DNA of 64,000 nt from Rhynchopus euleeides (lineage: Eukaryota > Euglenozoa > Diplonemea > Diplonemida > Diplonemidae), in contig OY723244.1 of NCBI GenBank assembly GCA_963210315.1, forward strand, positions 2,046,001-2,110,000, given 5' to 3'. Under the pieces are notes generated by a model. The model made no database searches, was not told where the DNA came from, and saw nothing but the letters and a program-made list of their open reading frames with translations. A program made the position numbers and the translations under genes. Each line of letters opens with the position of its first letter. Position 1 is the stretch's first letter. Positions 20,546 through 31,436 of this stretch are shown piece by piece.

Positions 20546-21692
20546 GGGGGGGTCAAATGCCACCCTTTTACGTGGACAAACACGATTTTTCAAAAAACCA
20601 GCGCAGAGGCCCCAAAGCCCCCGTAAACCCTCCAAACCCCCCCAGATCGGTCCGGAAACCCATCGAACCCCACTTTTCCACCATTCCGGGCACCTCAGGT
20701 GCCCGAATTGGGGTACCTAAATTTTGTGCCACCGTTTGGTACCGTACAGTGCCACTGTGTGGGAGGTTGGAAAAGAAAATGCCCCAACACACCACATCTG
20801 AGGGTTGCAATGCATGTTGCTTGCCAACCACGTCATCCGGTGGGTGTCAGGCGCTATGTAGGTGGCATTAGCCAGGTCTTCGATGTGTTCTGGCTTGTAT
20901 ATATACCTCCCTGCCACCATGCACCGGGAGGCTGCCTGTAGGTACGGAACAGTCCAGATGGTCGTGTGATTCCTGTGCAGCAGTGCTCCACAACCGGGAT
21001 GTGTTGACAACGACTGTTGCAACACGAGCTGTACATTCCGGGAACACATGAAGTGCGCTGTCGTGGTACCCATTGTGCCAGAATTGGTAGTTGCTGCGGT
21101 CTACTTTGCCTGGCCCAAGAGCACTGGTACTGAACGGTGCAATATGCGTGGCGAGGTGAATACAACGGAATCGCGCAAAGTCAATACAGCTCTCGGATGG
21201 CGGGTGGTGGTGCCACTAGTGTGTGACGTTCACTCGAGGATACAACGCATCACAATGAATCAGCAACCGTGGACCGAGTACAATACGCTCTCTGTGGCTG
21301 GTGTGGGGGACAAAGGCAGTGCCTGTGCCGCAGGCAGGGAGGTATATATACAAGCCAGAACACATCGAAGACCTGGCTAATGCCACCTACATAGCGCCTG
21401 ACACCCACCGGATGACGTGGTTGGCAAGCAACATGCATTGCAACCCTCAGATGTGGTGTGTTGGGGCATTTTCTTTTCCAACCTCCCACACAGTGGCACT
21501 GTACGGTACCAAACGGTGGCACAAAATTTAGGTACCCCAATTCGGGCACCTGAGGTGCCCGGAATGGTGGAAAAGTGGGGTTCGATGGGTTTCCGGACCG
21601 ATCTGGGGGGGTTTGGAGGGTTTACGGGGGCTTTGGGGCCTCTGCGCCGGTTTTTTGAAAAATCGTGTTTGTCACCCCCATTTGACCCCCCC
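20546..21692 (-). mobile_element. Family A foldback element, copy 1
   Basis: 1,147 bp between TA dinucleotides (20544-20545, 21693-21694). The ends are GGGGGGGTCAAATG and its complement; arms of about 360-370 bp are nearly perfect inverted repeats around a 420-bp middle. The middle carries a 110-codon frame (21048-21380, plus strand; begins MKCAVVVPIVPEL) that is open in all six copies. Orientation is opposite to copies 2, 3, 4 and 6. With copy 5 it forms a subfamily marked by GTACCGTACAG and TATATATACC. The surrounding sequence is itself palindromic (TATGCCTA / TAGGCATG). Confidence 0.9.
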
Positions 21693-21729
21693 TAGGCATG
21701 GGCCCCCAAACATATTTTTCATAAACATA

Positions 21730-21837
21730 GGGGGTCTTCGCTACGGGGTGACCGTCAGTGCGTTTTGGTGCATTTGCTGTTGAATTGGCTGAAAACTGAC
21801 GGAGATTGACGGAGGATAACGGCCAGCGAAGACCCCC
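21730..21837. mobile_element. Family J MITE-like element, copy 2
   Basis: 108 bp with GGGGGTCTTCGCTACGGGG and CCAGCGAAGACCCCC ends, flanked by ATA on both sides. It lies 37 bp beyond family A copy 1. Confidence 0.8.
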
Positions 21838-22120
21838 ATATATTTTTGCCAAAAAAGGCTCCCCGCGGGCTGAGGTCAGGCTGGCGACCCAGGTTTTCAG
21901 GGTGACACCAGGATTTCCTCGAAATTTTGGGTGACCCCCACCCCCTGGTCGGGCACCCTACCAGGGGGGGGGGGGGGTCACGAGGGGGGGTATGGGGGGG
22001 GGGGGTACCCCCCCTACCCGACCCCCCTCCCGACTCGGGATGGGGGGGGGTCAGGAGGTGGTACTTTCACCCAATTGATGTTCCCCAGTAATAGGTGTAA
22101 ATGGGCACCCCATGGCCAAA

Positions 22121-23125
22121 GTGACCCCATCGCGATCCGCACAGATTCCAAACGTTCAAAAGAACGGGTTTTTGGAAAATCCGAGGAGGGGGTCCCGTTG
22201 GGTGGGTAGGTGGGGTGTAGTGGACTGGCTGCCTCCCAGCCACCTTCTCCCACGACCAGTCCCTGAACCAGACCCGTGTTTCATGGGTGATACTTGGCTC
22301 ACACACCATCAAAGTGACCCCACTGTGATCCGCACAAATTCCAAACGTTTAAAAGAAAGGGGTTTTGGAATACCCGAGGAGGGGGTCCCGCTGGGTGGGG
22401 TGGGGTGTCATGGTGTGTGTCACCCAGTCACCCTTCACCCATAACCAGCCCCTGAACCAGACCGCTTTTTCATGGGTGAAGCTGGGCACCTAGACCCATA
22501 GTGTGACCCCACTACGATCCGCAAAAGTTTCAAACGTTCAAAAGAACGGGGTTTTGGAACACTCGTGGAGGGGGTCCCGCTGGGTGGGTGGGCTGGCTGA
22601 CTCTCGGCCCCCCTCTCGGCCGTGTGGCTACCTCAGTCACTTTCTCTTCGGACCAGCCCCTGAACCAGAGTCACATTTCATGGACGATGTTTGTCACATA
22701 GACCTATAAAATGACCCCACTACGATCCGCAAAAGTTTCAAACGTTCAAAAGAACGGGGTTTTGGAACACCTGAGGAGGGGGTCCCGCTGGGTGGGTGGC
22801 TGGGTGGGGTGGCCTGGTGTGTTACTCCCAGTCACCTTCACCCATGACCAGCCCCTGAACCAGAGCCACATTTCATGGACAAAGCTTGTCACCTAGACCT
22901 ACAAAGTGACCCCACTACGATGCGCACAGATTCCAAATATTCAAAAGAAGGGGGTTTCGGAACACCCGAGGAGGGGGTCCCGCTGGGTGGGTGGGGTGGC
23001 TGACTCTCGGCCTCCCAGTCACAGTCTCCTATGACCAGCCCCTGAACTAGACCCACATTTCATGGGTGAAGCTTGGCACCTAGACCCACAGTGTGACCCC
23101 ACTACGATCCGCACAGAGCCCAAAG
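22121..23125 (+). repeat. Degenerate tandem repeat, period about 187-208 bp
   Basis: Six units begin with (A/G)TGACCCCA near 22121, 22314, 22503, 22711, 22906 and 23093. Each contains GATCCGCA, AAACGTTCAAAAGAA, GAGGGGGTCCCGCTGGGTGG and CAGCCCCTGAACCAGA. Two or more units recur inverted at 35680-35940. Small frames inside are periodic and not genes. The DNA just upstream (21940-22060) is a G/C-homopolymer region. Confidence 0.85.
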
Positions 23126-23398
23126 AGTGCAATGGAAGGGGTCAATCGCGATTCCGCGAGTCGAAGATTCCGCACTTTTGGGTCACTTTCAGGTGATGTC
23201 AGGTCCCTGGAGTGACCGCAGATAGCCCATTTTCAGGGTGGGAGCCCTACTCGTACGTCACCCAGATTCAGCCCAAACCCGTGCACCCAGGGTGCACGGT
23301 CGCCGGGAGCGCGCGGGCACCCGGAAACAGGTCGCATTTGCGCGCGCTGCCTGCACCCTGCACGCCAGCCCCCCCCCCCCCCCCCTAGCCTGGCTGAG

Positions 23399-24073
23399 AT
23401 GGTGGAGCCGGTGCTGTGGCTCGTGCGATGGGTGCAGAACCCGGAAGCCCGTCCGGGGCACATCAAAGTGCGGACTATCACGGAGGAGTACCAGAAGGTG
23501 GTGACGAACACCAGTTATCCTGCTCCTATCCGCACCTTGCTGAAGGATGCCTGGGAGTCTTGGCCGTCGAAGGCGAGGTTCGAGATGGCGCTCATCTTCG
23601 ACCCGGAAACCGTGCTGATGGCTGACTTCGACGACTTCCCCGACATCACAAACCAGCTGGTGTGGGCCGTGGATTTCCATGCCCTTGCTGACGACGAGTG
23701 CTGGGCGGAGTTCACACAGTACCTCAATGCCCCTGCCGAATCCCTGCAGACCGACACCCCGATTGCGTTCTGGCTGGAGAAGGGGAGGAAGCTGTTCCCC
23801 ATCCTGGCGCCACATGTGGTGGCTTGGCTCCGCACGCCTGTGTCGGTCACACAGGTCGACAGTGTGTTTTCGACGGCAGAGTCCCGCAAGTCCAAGCGGG
23901 GGTCGAACATCTCGACGAAGACCTACGCGGATCGTCTGTTCTTGCAGCGGAACGGCGACCTCCTCGGCTACTTCGACAAGAGCAACCGGTTCGCAGAAGC
24001 CCTCGAAAGGGACTATGTCTCTGATGATTCCTCTGAGGAGGACGAATCCGAGACTGAGATGGATATCATTTAG
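23399..24073 (+). CDS. hAT transposase C-terminal part
   Basis: 224 residues from ATG 23399 to TAG 24071. Residues about 118-190 carry the hAT C-terminal dimerisation signature: TPIAFWLEKGRKLFPILAPH, VVAWLRTPVSVTQVDSVFST, then KRGSNISTKTYADRLFLQ. The tail is acidic (DDSSEEDESETE). hAT transposases are normally 600 residues or more, and the finger and catalytic core are missing. A long C run ending in TAG lies 13 bp upstream, so this could be a last exon after a splice acceptor, or a 5'-truncated copy fused to the tandem repeat. The frame is clean, which suggests recent activity or domestication. Confidence 0.7.
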   Translation: MVEPVLWLVRWVQNPEARPGHIKVRTITEEYQKVVTNTSYPAPIRTLLKDAWESWPSKARFEMALIFDPETVLMADFDDFPDITNQLVWAVDFHALADDECWAEFTQYLNAPAESLQTDTPIAFWLEKGRKLFPILAPHVVAWLRTPVSVTQVDSVFSTAESRKSKRGSNISTKTYADRLFLQRNGDLLGYFDKSNRFAEALERDYVSDDSSEEDESETEMDII

Positions 24074-24227
24074 AAGGGGGGATGGGGGGGGGGGGCGGCG
24101 TGCCAGGTCGTCTGTCCGTGATGTGGTTCCTGTGCTGTTCGGTGGGCGGGTGGGGGGGGGGGGGATGACGAATTCTGTCTCGATGTCTGATGACATCGAG
24201 GGTGTTGAAGGGACTGGGGGGGGGGGG

Positions 24228-24568
24228 CGATGAATCCTGATGACGGACGAGTATGTGAAGGAATCTGACGAGGGCAGTGGTGTTCAAGAATAGTGCAACC
24301 CAGTAAGTATCGCATACGATAATCCCATTATCGTATACGACCGGATACGATAATTATTATCGTATGCGATAACATACGATAATGGGATTATCGTATGCGA
24401 TAATATACGATAATAATTATCGTATCCGTTCGTATACGATAATGGGATTATCGCATCATACGATAATGGATTATCGTATGCGATAATAAATTATCGTATG
24501 CGATAATTTTCCGAAAATTATCGTATCTGGTATATGTGCGATAATAATTATCGTTTGCACTGTATGCC
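24228..24568 (+). repeat. Block B, CGATAAT palindrome block, copy 1
   Basis: It starts after a G run with CGATGAATCCTGATGACGG, then a dense array of TATCGTATGCGATAA-type palindromes, and ends CACTGTATGCC just before TA and family A copy 2. A reverse-complement copy lies at 58197-58551. Confidence 0.9.
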
Positions 24569-24570
24569 TA

Positions 24571-25718
24571 GGGGGGGTCAAATGGGGGTGACAAACACGA
24601 TTTTTCAAAAAACCGGCGCAGAGGCCCCAAAGCCCCCGTAAACCCTCCAAACCCCCCCAGATCGGTCCGGAAACCCATCGAACCCCACTTTTCCACCATT
24701 CCGGGCACCTCAGGTGCCCGAATTGGGGTACCTAAATTTTGTGCCACCGTTTGGTACCGGACAGTGCCACTGTGTGGGAGGTTGGAAAAGAAAATGCCCC
24801 AACACACCACATCTGAGGGTTGCAATGCATGTTGCTTGCCAACCACGTCATCCGGTGGGTGTCAGGCGCTATGTAGGTGGCATGAGCCAGGTCTTCGATG
24901 TGTTCTGGCTTGTATATGTACCTCCCTGCCTGCGGCACAGGCACTGCCTTTGTCCCCCACACCAGCCACAGAGAGCGTATTGTACTCGGTCCACGGTTGC
25001 TGATTCATTGTGATGCGTTGTATCCTCGAGTGAACGTCACACACTAGTGGCACCACCACCCGCCATCCGAGAGCTGTATTGACTTTGCGCCCTTCCGTTG
25101 CATTCACCTCGCCACGCATATTGCACCGTTCAGTACCAGTGCTCTTGGGCCAGGCAAAGTAGACCGCAGCAACTACCAATTCTGGCACAATGGGTACCAC
25201 GACAGCGCACTTCGTGTGTTCCCGGAATGTACAGCTCGTGTTGCAACAGTCGTTGTCAACACATCCCGGTTGTGGAGCACTGCTGCACAGGAATCACACG
25301 ACCATCTGGACTTGTTCCGTACCTACAGGCAGCCTCCCGGTGCATGGTGGCAGGGAGGTACATATACAAGCCAGAACTCATCGAAGACCTGGCTAATGCC
25401 ACCTACATAGCGCCTGACACCCACCGGATGACGTGGTTGGCAAGCAACATGCATTGCAACCCTCAGATGTGGTGTGTTGGGGCATTTTCTTTTCCAACCT
25501 CCCACACAGTGGCACTGTCCGGTACCAAACGGTGGCACAAAATTTAGGTACCCCAATTCGGGCACCTGAGGTGCCCGGAATGGTGGAAAAGTGGGGTTCG
25601 ATGGGTTTCCGGACCGATCTGGGGGGGTTTGGAGGGTTTACGGGGGCTTTGGGGCCTCTGCGCCGGTTTTTTGAAAAATCGTGTTTGTCCACGTAAAAGG
25701 GTGGCATTTGACCCCCCC
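24571..25718 (+). mobile_element. Family A foldback element, copy 2
   Basis: 1,148 bp between TA dinucleotides. Arms are 24571-24930 and 25349-25718. Left end GGGGGGGTCAAATGGGGGTG; the right end has the alternative terminus containing CCACGTAAAAGGGTGG. The middle frame is open on the minus strand (24862-25200). The left arm reads GGCATGAGCC, a variant shared only with copy 6. Confidence 0.9.
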
Positions 25719-27497
25719 TACCCCCCCCCCCCCCCCCGATCGTCGACGTTCACGACCCCCCAGAAAATTACCCCAGCCCCTGCCCCCCCCCCCCCCCTGG
25801 ACACCGTCTCCCCTGCCGCACTCCTAGACGCAATGTCCGATCCGGGGGGCATTTCATATGCTTCCCGTGGCCCGTGGAGTCGTGCTCCGATCCACACCTT
25901 CTTTTCCTTTTTTTTTATTCTTTTCTTTACTGCTTTCTCTCCTCCTTTTAATCATCACTTTTCTTTTTTCTTTTTCTCTAAAACCCACCCCCCTACCCCA
26001 CCGCCCCTTTCATCTTTTGCCCTCTATCTGTCCCCACCCCTGACGCTGTGCATCTTGCCGATACCCACCTGATGAAAGGTACACCTCGTACCGGGCTGCC
26101 CCGGCATGTGTTCCGCGTCCTTATGGTACGGTCGTGGGTTGGCAGCCGAAACTGCTACCATAAGCAATTTTTTTGCGCCCCCCCCCCCCTGAACGTTCCT
26201 ATGAACGTTCCTCTTTTAACGAACAAGCTGACATGCAAATGGAATGACTGAAGACATCACTGCGGTCACATGGGCTACATAAACCTGACTACAATGATGA
26301 CACCAGTTACGCACATTTCCACAGATGAGTGCCTTGACGTTTGATCGTGAGAACCAAAGAACGTTTTTGCATACCATCACAGCCTAATTGCCCACACAGT
26401 ACAACAACACAACACAGGCCGGAAAAAACACTGGATTTCAGACACAACCTGCATAACGAGTGAAGGGTGATCATTCTTGTGCTCCCTTCAAATTCGATTT
26501 CACTACCCCCCCCCCCCCCCCACCCCCCAAGGCACATTTTTTTGATAAACTGCGCACCCCCACGCAAGCGCCTAAGAGTACCCCATCCCCCCCCCCCCCC
26601 GTATACCCAACTTTGATTTATAATGTGACAGCCTCAGCACCCGCCAAGATATCTGCACCAACAAGGTGGGCGTTTTGGGATTGATCACAGCAAACTGGTG
26701 CATCCGCTTTCCAGCGGATGACGTGTCTTATTCATGGTGAGGAAAGTGTGTTGTTTTTGAAGCCCCTTCTCTGCATGGCTGCGCACGACGCTGTGGCCAG
26801 GGAAGGATTGCCATGATATGTATGGCATGGGGAAAATGAACTGACTGCGGATAAGTCTCTTGGGCCCTTTCGAATTCTCCACAAACTCCAGTGAGCTCTG
26901 GAAGCTCTAGAAGTAACCTTGTCGGACACTGTTGTGTGTTGGCCAAATTGATGACAGGGTGGGTATGGGGCGGTTAATGTCTGCACGTATCCGTTCCTGT
27001 CTGGGAGCAGAGGGGTGGTGGTTGGTCATGAACACACCTTTCTCGCGCAGTTGCTCTCTGGAAAGGGGTTCTGAGAATTCCTGAAAATTGCAAGAAAAAA
27101 ATGGGCCCAGACCCGCCACGCCAACTGTTTCATTTCCATAAACAGTGTGCTGGAGGGGCTGGTCGCTCTGTGTGTCGCTGTGTGTCAACCTGTGTACTGT
27201 GCATTTGCTGTATTTTTTTTACACGGCATGGCGGAGGGAGTGCATCTCAGCTAACACTCCATGAGGCAGCTATCACACAAGGAGGCGATCAGATAAGCGC
27301 GGAAGTGGATCGGTATAAGCCAGCAAACGTAACATAACCACGGCGGGTTTGGAGCAGCCGACGACCCACCCCCCTTGATCAAAGCCGCTGACAGACCTCC
27401 TGGCCTGTCACCCCTCCCCCTCGGGGGTGCCTGTGTGCTCGATGTGATCACTGTTGTCCGCACACCCTGCAGGTGGTGGTGCCGCAAGGCAGGGAAT
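25719..27497. other. Intergenic DNA upstream of the membrane protein gene
   Basis: C runs at 25720-25740, 25785-25800, 26170-26195 and 26505-26530 and T-rich stretches near 25905-25990 fill much of the first kilobase. From 26700 the sequence is more mixed. No gene is recognised; a TGCAG at about 27467-27471 and GGCAG at 27489-27493 are possible splice acceptors before ATG 27498. Confidence 0.45.
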
Positions 27498-29735
27498 ATG
27501 CTGCGCTTGCTGTGCGGCTTTGCGGTTCTGCACGCTGCGTGTGGGAGGCAGGTCGTGTTCAGCAACGCATCTGAGGTGCATTCGCCGCTGCAGATGTACA
27601 GCATCACATCGGACGGTGTTGTCGTGGGTGCATACGCAGGCTCAGACCCTTTCGACTGTTTTGTGAAGGATCCCAACGGCAGCCTTGCGAAGTCTGGTGA
27701 GTCGGGATACGTCGAATTGATGTTTCAGTTGGAGAGGCCGCAGCTGTCGCAGCTTGTTGCGCACATATTTGCTCCGGATCAGATGGCGGACTCGTTCTGG
27801 GCGGCGATCGACTTGCGTGCAGATGCAGCAACGGATGTGTCGCTCTGGTCGATCCCACACGGCAACGCGTATCATGTGGAGTGGGAGCTTGACGTCTTCG
27901 CCCCCAAATCAGCAGCCGACAGGAGGCTGGAGCAGCAGTGCCATCACTTCGGAGCTGGGAACCACTCGCTGCGTCTGCACACGCGCGAGCCTGGTGCCGG
28001 CATCGAGTACCTTGTGGTGCAGCCTGCCCCGAAGATTGTCCTCGTGGAGCCGCCTGCCTGCGGGGGTGGGTGCAAACCTGAGGGCGGCAGCCTGCTGCGT
28101 GCCACGGTGGGCAACCTGTGCGGGCCTGACACGCTCACCAGCCACCTGCGTGTGTCTGTGGCGGGCAAGCCGTGCACCGACCTGACGTACCTGACTCAGA
28201 ACGTGGTGTCGTGCAGGAGCCCGCCATATGACGGCAGCGTGGCAGAGGTGCTTGTGGAGCAGGGGCTGGACATCGAAGGCGGCAGCACGCTGAAGACGGC
28301 TGTGAAGTACGACGCGTCTGCGACAGAGGGTAAGGAGGTCGTGATTGCTGCCTCTGTCGTGAGTGGAGCGCTTGGGCTGGCGCTTCTGATTGCAGGTGCC
28401 ATGTTCTGGAACAACAGGCGGAAGCACCAGCAGCGCATGGAGCGGATGTACGGCGCTGCGACCATCGCCGCAGACATGGCCGAGGCGGTGGCGGTGCTGG
28501 ACTTCAAGACGCTGGAGAAGCTGCACGACCTCGAGAACCCCGACAGGGTGCAGACAGCCATGAAGAGCATCCTCCTCATGATGCAGGAGTTTGTGAAGTA
28601 CATCCCGCAGCACGTCATCCAGACCGTGCGTGGCGAGGCTGACGACAGCAGCCACAGCGACAACGGGGGCCTCAGCAAACCTTCGACGGTAGAGCTCACA
28701 CAGTCACCGAACCCACACCGTCGCAGCACCTCACGCGGCGACACACAGTCGGTTGTGTCCTCCACACATACCAAAGAGAGAGAGAACAAGGGCCGTGATG
28801 ACATAGGCCCTCGCCGCGGGTCTGTCTCAGATGAGACGAGCAAAGCGGCCCTCGCCAACCTCGATGTGATGCACATGAAGTCAAGGCGGCGCGTGCTTGT
28901 GATGTGTGTCCGCCCTCATGTCGCATACGACAAGCGTACGGCTGCGGAGTCAACCCAGCAGGAGTTCTTGAAGACTGTGCTGTTCTGCTCTGGCGTGTCG
29001 AAGGGCTGCGTGCACAAGGTACTGGAGGACAGCGTGGTGGTGACGTGGGGTGCTGTCGGGACCCTCGTAACCACCTCACCCGTGGCAAAGGCGATGCGTG
29101 CCGCCACCGGGATCAACGACAGCCAGCACCACTGCGGGGTGTACAGCGCGCCCTCCCTGTGCTGCTACCTGGGCAACACCACCACACAGACCTTCCACAT
29201 CCTGGGTGGGGCAGTTGCTGAAGCTGATGTCCTCGCGCGCACTGCACAGGCCACGCGCGCCCCGACTCTTTGCGCTGCTGCTCTTTTGAATCACAGCAGC
29301 GTGACTAAGAATGCGCCGTTCTTCCCTGTCACCTCATCGCAAGGGCGGTGTCGCCCTCTGGACACAGTTGTCGTGTTTGAGTGTGGGAAGGCAACACAAG
29401 GCGAGTGGATGTACTGCCTGCAGGCTTTGGACGAGTCGAAGCTGGGTGTCGAGTCTGCCCTGCGCATGCTGTTGGAGCAGCACGACCTCGCCGCTGCGTG
29501 CGACATCGCGCACGCGGCTGTGGCGGCTGATGCACAGCTGGCCAGCAAATTCCTCCTCTGGTTTGCCGCCTTCATCACAACCCTGTCCCCGCAGGACTTC
29601 ACGCCCCCCGTGCTGGAGGTCACGCTCTCCGGCACAATCATCATGTCCAGTGCCGAAGCTGTCTCGGAGCTGCCGCACGGTGTGAGCCCCTTCACCATTA
29701 GTTTGTCGCAGGATGTTGCTAGCCCCACATCGTAG
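27498..29735 (+). CDS. Single-pass membrane protein with a degenerate nucleotide-cyclase-like cytoplasmic domain
   Basis: 745 residues from ATG 27498, uninterrupted. Seen: a signal peptide (MLRLLCGFAVLHAACG); an extracellular part with paired cysteines and an IPT/TIG-like stretch (about 176-258, PKIVLVEPPACGGGCKPEGG to VVSCRSPPYDG); one membrane helix (281-303, VVIAASVVSGALGLALLIAG); a basic stop-transfer stretch; a helical linker; and a cytoplasmic domain (about 464-585). The last resembles class III cyclase folds: VLEDSVVVTWGAVGT, then GVYSAPSLCCYLG and FHILGGAVAEADVLARTAQ, in the places of the cyclase GDGVLAFFGAP, GxxxAGNIG and YTVIGDTVNLASRL segments. The metal-binding aspartates and the transition-state Asn/Arg are not conserved, so catalysis is unlikely. 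ATG 27498 was preferred over the upstream ATG 27375 because it yields the signal peptide and follows a CAG. Receptor role is inferred. Confidence 0.6.
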   Translation: MLRLLCGFAVLHAACGRQVVFSNASEVHSPLQMYSITSDGVVVGAYAGSDPFDCFVKDPNGSLAKSGESGYVELMFQLERPQLSQLVAHIFAPDQMADSFWAAIDLRADAATDVSLWSIPHGNAYHVEWELDVFAPKSAADRRLEQQCHHFGAGNHSLRLHTREPGAGIEYLVVQPAPKIVLVEPPACGGGCKPEGGSLLRATVGNLCGPDTLTSHLRVSVAGKPCTDLTYLTQNVVSCRSPPYDGSVAEVLVEQGLDIEGGSTLKTAVKYDASATEGKEVVIAASVVSGALGLALLIAGAMFWNNRRKHQQRMERMYGAATIAADMAEAVAVLDFKTLEKLHDLENPDRVQTAMKSILLMMQEFVKYIPQHVIQTVRGEADDSSHSDNGGLSKPSTVELTQSPNPHRRSTSRGDTQSVVSSTHTKERENKGRDDIGPRRGSVSDETSKAALANLDVMHMKSRRRVLVMCVRPHVAYDKRTAAESTQQEFLKTVLFCSGVSKGCVHKVLEDSVVVTWGAVGTLVTTSPVAKAMRAATGINDSQHHCGVYSAPSLCCYLGNTTTQTFHILGGAVAEADVLARTAQATRAPTLCAAALLNHSSVTKNAPFFPVTSSQGRCRPLDTVVVFECGKATQGEWMYCLQALDESKLGVESALRMLLEQHDLAAACDIAHAAVAADAQLASKFLLWFAAFITTLSPQDFTPPVLEVTLSGTIIMSSAEAVSELPHGVSPFTISLSQDVASPTS

Positions 29736-29757
29736 AAGTCTATCCCACGTTAATATT

Positions 29758-29866
29758 TTTTTTGTAAGTTCGGCGTAGCCAACTCAGGAAACTTTTCACC
29801 GTGCGGATCCTTGCGAACACTTCACACGCCCGGCAGGCTGGTGGGGTGTTCTGCGTTCGAAGATTT
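29758..29866 (+). repeat. 105-bp repeat (family M) at the start of the second YR element
   Basis: From TTTTGTAAGTTCGGCGTAGC to GGTGTTCTGCGTTCGAAG it matches 42455-42558 with one or two differences. It begins 22 bp after the stop of the membrane protein gene. It appears to be a terminal or leader piece of the following retroelement. Confidence 0.75.
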
Positions 29867-30559
29867 TGGGGGGGCCTATCGGTGTCATCGGGACTGCAAT
29901 ACCTGCAGGCGCTGAAGGCCTCTCTGAAGCGGTCGGGTCTCCTCCCCCAAGATACACCCCCCATGTTGCAGGACCTGGAGAGGTCGTTTCGTCGCCTGGG
30001 CGCGAAGCGCCCCCAGAAGCAGGCCCCCCCCATGTCCTGGGTGGAGTTGCAGGCCTGCGTGGCAGCGGCACCGTCCTGTTTGGTTGCCCTCGCCTTCGAG
30101 GTGATGTGGGTGGGGGCGGCAAGGGGAGGGGATGTCCGGGCGTTGCGTTGGGACAGGGTCCGCTTCCGCGGCCAGGAACTTGTGGTGGATTGGTCGGGGA
30201 CGAAGTCCGACCCTTTTCAGGAGGGTCGGGTGACATTGTTGGCTCTGCCTGCTGCCTCCCGGCAGATGTTGCAGATGCTGGCCCCCCCCGACCCCACAAA
30301 CGGAAGCCGCCTGTTCCCTTTCCCCCACGGGTTGTTCGCCCGCGTTATCAAACGCGTGAACCCCTCCCTGTCGGTCCACTCCGTCCGGCGGGGGGCGCTG
30401 GTGGACCTCTTCCGCCGGGGGGTCTCTCTGGAGAAGCTGCTGTGCATCTCTCGCCACTCCAGTGTGGCGAGTCTGTTGCACTATCTTCCTCTGGAGGATC
30501 TCCCGGCGGCGCGGGAGTCCCTAGCCCTCTCGGCCATGCTGGCGGAGGGTCTCGAGTGA
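29801..30559 (+). CDS. Tyrosine recombinase of a second, truncated YR retroelement
   Basis: 252 residues. It aligns with the recombinase at 16323-17288 from LSVSSGLQYLQALKASLKR onward and keeps every catalytic residue: Arg108 (GAARGGDVRAL), His193-x-x-Arg196 (HSVRRGALVD), His219 and Tyr228 (SRHSSVASLLHY). The first 22 residues come from the 105-bp repeat, so the N-terminal domain is probably truncated relative to the family. The sequence is only moderately similar to the first element, so this is a different lineage. It could still be catalytically competent, but without the N-terminal part binding is doubtful. Confidence 0.8.
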   Translation: MRILANTSHARQAGGVFCVRRFWGGLSVSSGLQYLQALKASLKRSGLLPQDTPPMLQDLERSFRRLGAKRPQKQAPPMSWVELQACVAAAPSCLVALAFEVMWVGAARGGDVRALRWDRVRFRGQELVVDWSGTKSDPFQEGRVTLLALPAASRQMLQMLAPPDPTNGSRLFPFPHGLFARVIKRVNPSLSVHSVRRGALVDLFRRGVSLEKLLCISRHSSVASLLHYLPLEDLPAARESLALSAMLAEGLE

Positions 30560-31040
30560 AGGGTTGGGGAGTGCGGTACGACCCCCCGGATGATTTCGGG
30601 CCCGATTTTTTTCCGGCGTACGAGGGAAACGTGGTCCAAAGTGAGTCCACGTCCTCTACACCGGGGGCGCCTCGCAGGTCCCTGCCGCGGGTGAAGGTTT
30701 GCCGCCTGCCGCTGGCCCCCATCTCCTCGTCTCGGGTGATACTGGAGAACTTTCTTGTACTCCCTGCGTGTCCCCCCATCCTTCCGTTTCTTTTTAAAAT
30801 GTTAACATGCCCGACTACGTTTCGGAGCAACTTCAGGGAGGGCGTGGATATGGAGGACGAGTCCCTGAGAAGGGCAGTCTCGAGGCACATGCTTAAACAC
30901 AAAAAACCTCTTTTAAAGTGTGGTGTGATATCCTCCCCTCCTTTCCCAGTAAAAGTTGTGCTGGGCGCATTCACAGTGCCCAAGTCATCGGGGGTGGACT
31001 CCAGGTTAGTAGACTGGCGTACCGCCCCAAGAGGGGGTGT
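30560..31040 (+). pseudogene. 5' fragment of the RT gene of the second YR retroelement
   Basis: Read in the -1 frame relative to the recombinase, the translation includes SLRRAVSRHMLKHKKPLLK, KVVLGAFTVPKSSGVDSRL and VDWR, matching KVSRHMLHHLDTLVEYGVL and FTVSKKSGGQRFIVDARR of the intact RT. It stops before the first catalytic Asp at an unrelated A/T-rich repeat (about 31040). RNase H is absent. Confidence 0.7.
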
Positions 31041-31436
31041 GACAAAAAATATTTTTTTTCCCTTTGTGTTTTCGAGGTCCGCAAGGTCCCAAAAATCACT
31101 TTTTGGGCACATTTTTCAGAGGTCGCCAGAGGTCGCCACCCGGGAAATGCCATTTTTGGGGTTAAAAAACGGTTTTTCACCTTGCCCTCGTGAACTAGGT
31201 GGGGAAGGCGACGGTCAGACGCAAAATAAATGGAGGACCCCAAAGGAGGGTCCGCATCAGGCGGAAATCAGCAGAACCTCGCTCCAGACCACATTGTGGG
31301 CCAGGACAGGGTCGGGAAGAGCATAAAACACCAGAAAACCGGTCCAGGAGGTCTCTCTGGGGCTCAAATCCCCTGAAAAGGGGTCTGAACAGGTGGCGAC
31401 CGAAGGGCGACCAATGGTGCCCACGGAGTTCCTCAT
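31041..31436. other. Noncoding DNA between the RT fragment and the 41-bp satellite
   Basis: A/T-rich words near 31045-31170 then mixed sequence; no gene or repeat recognised. Confidence 0.4.
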
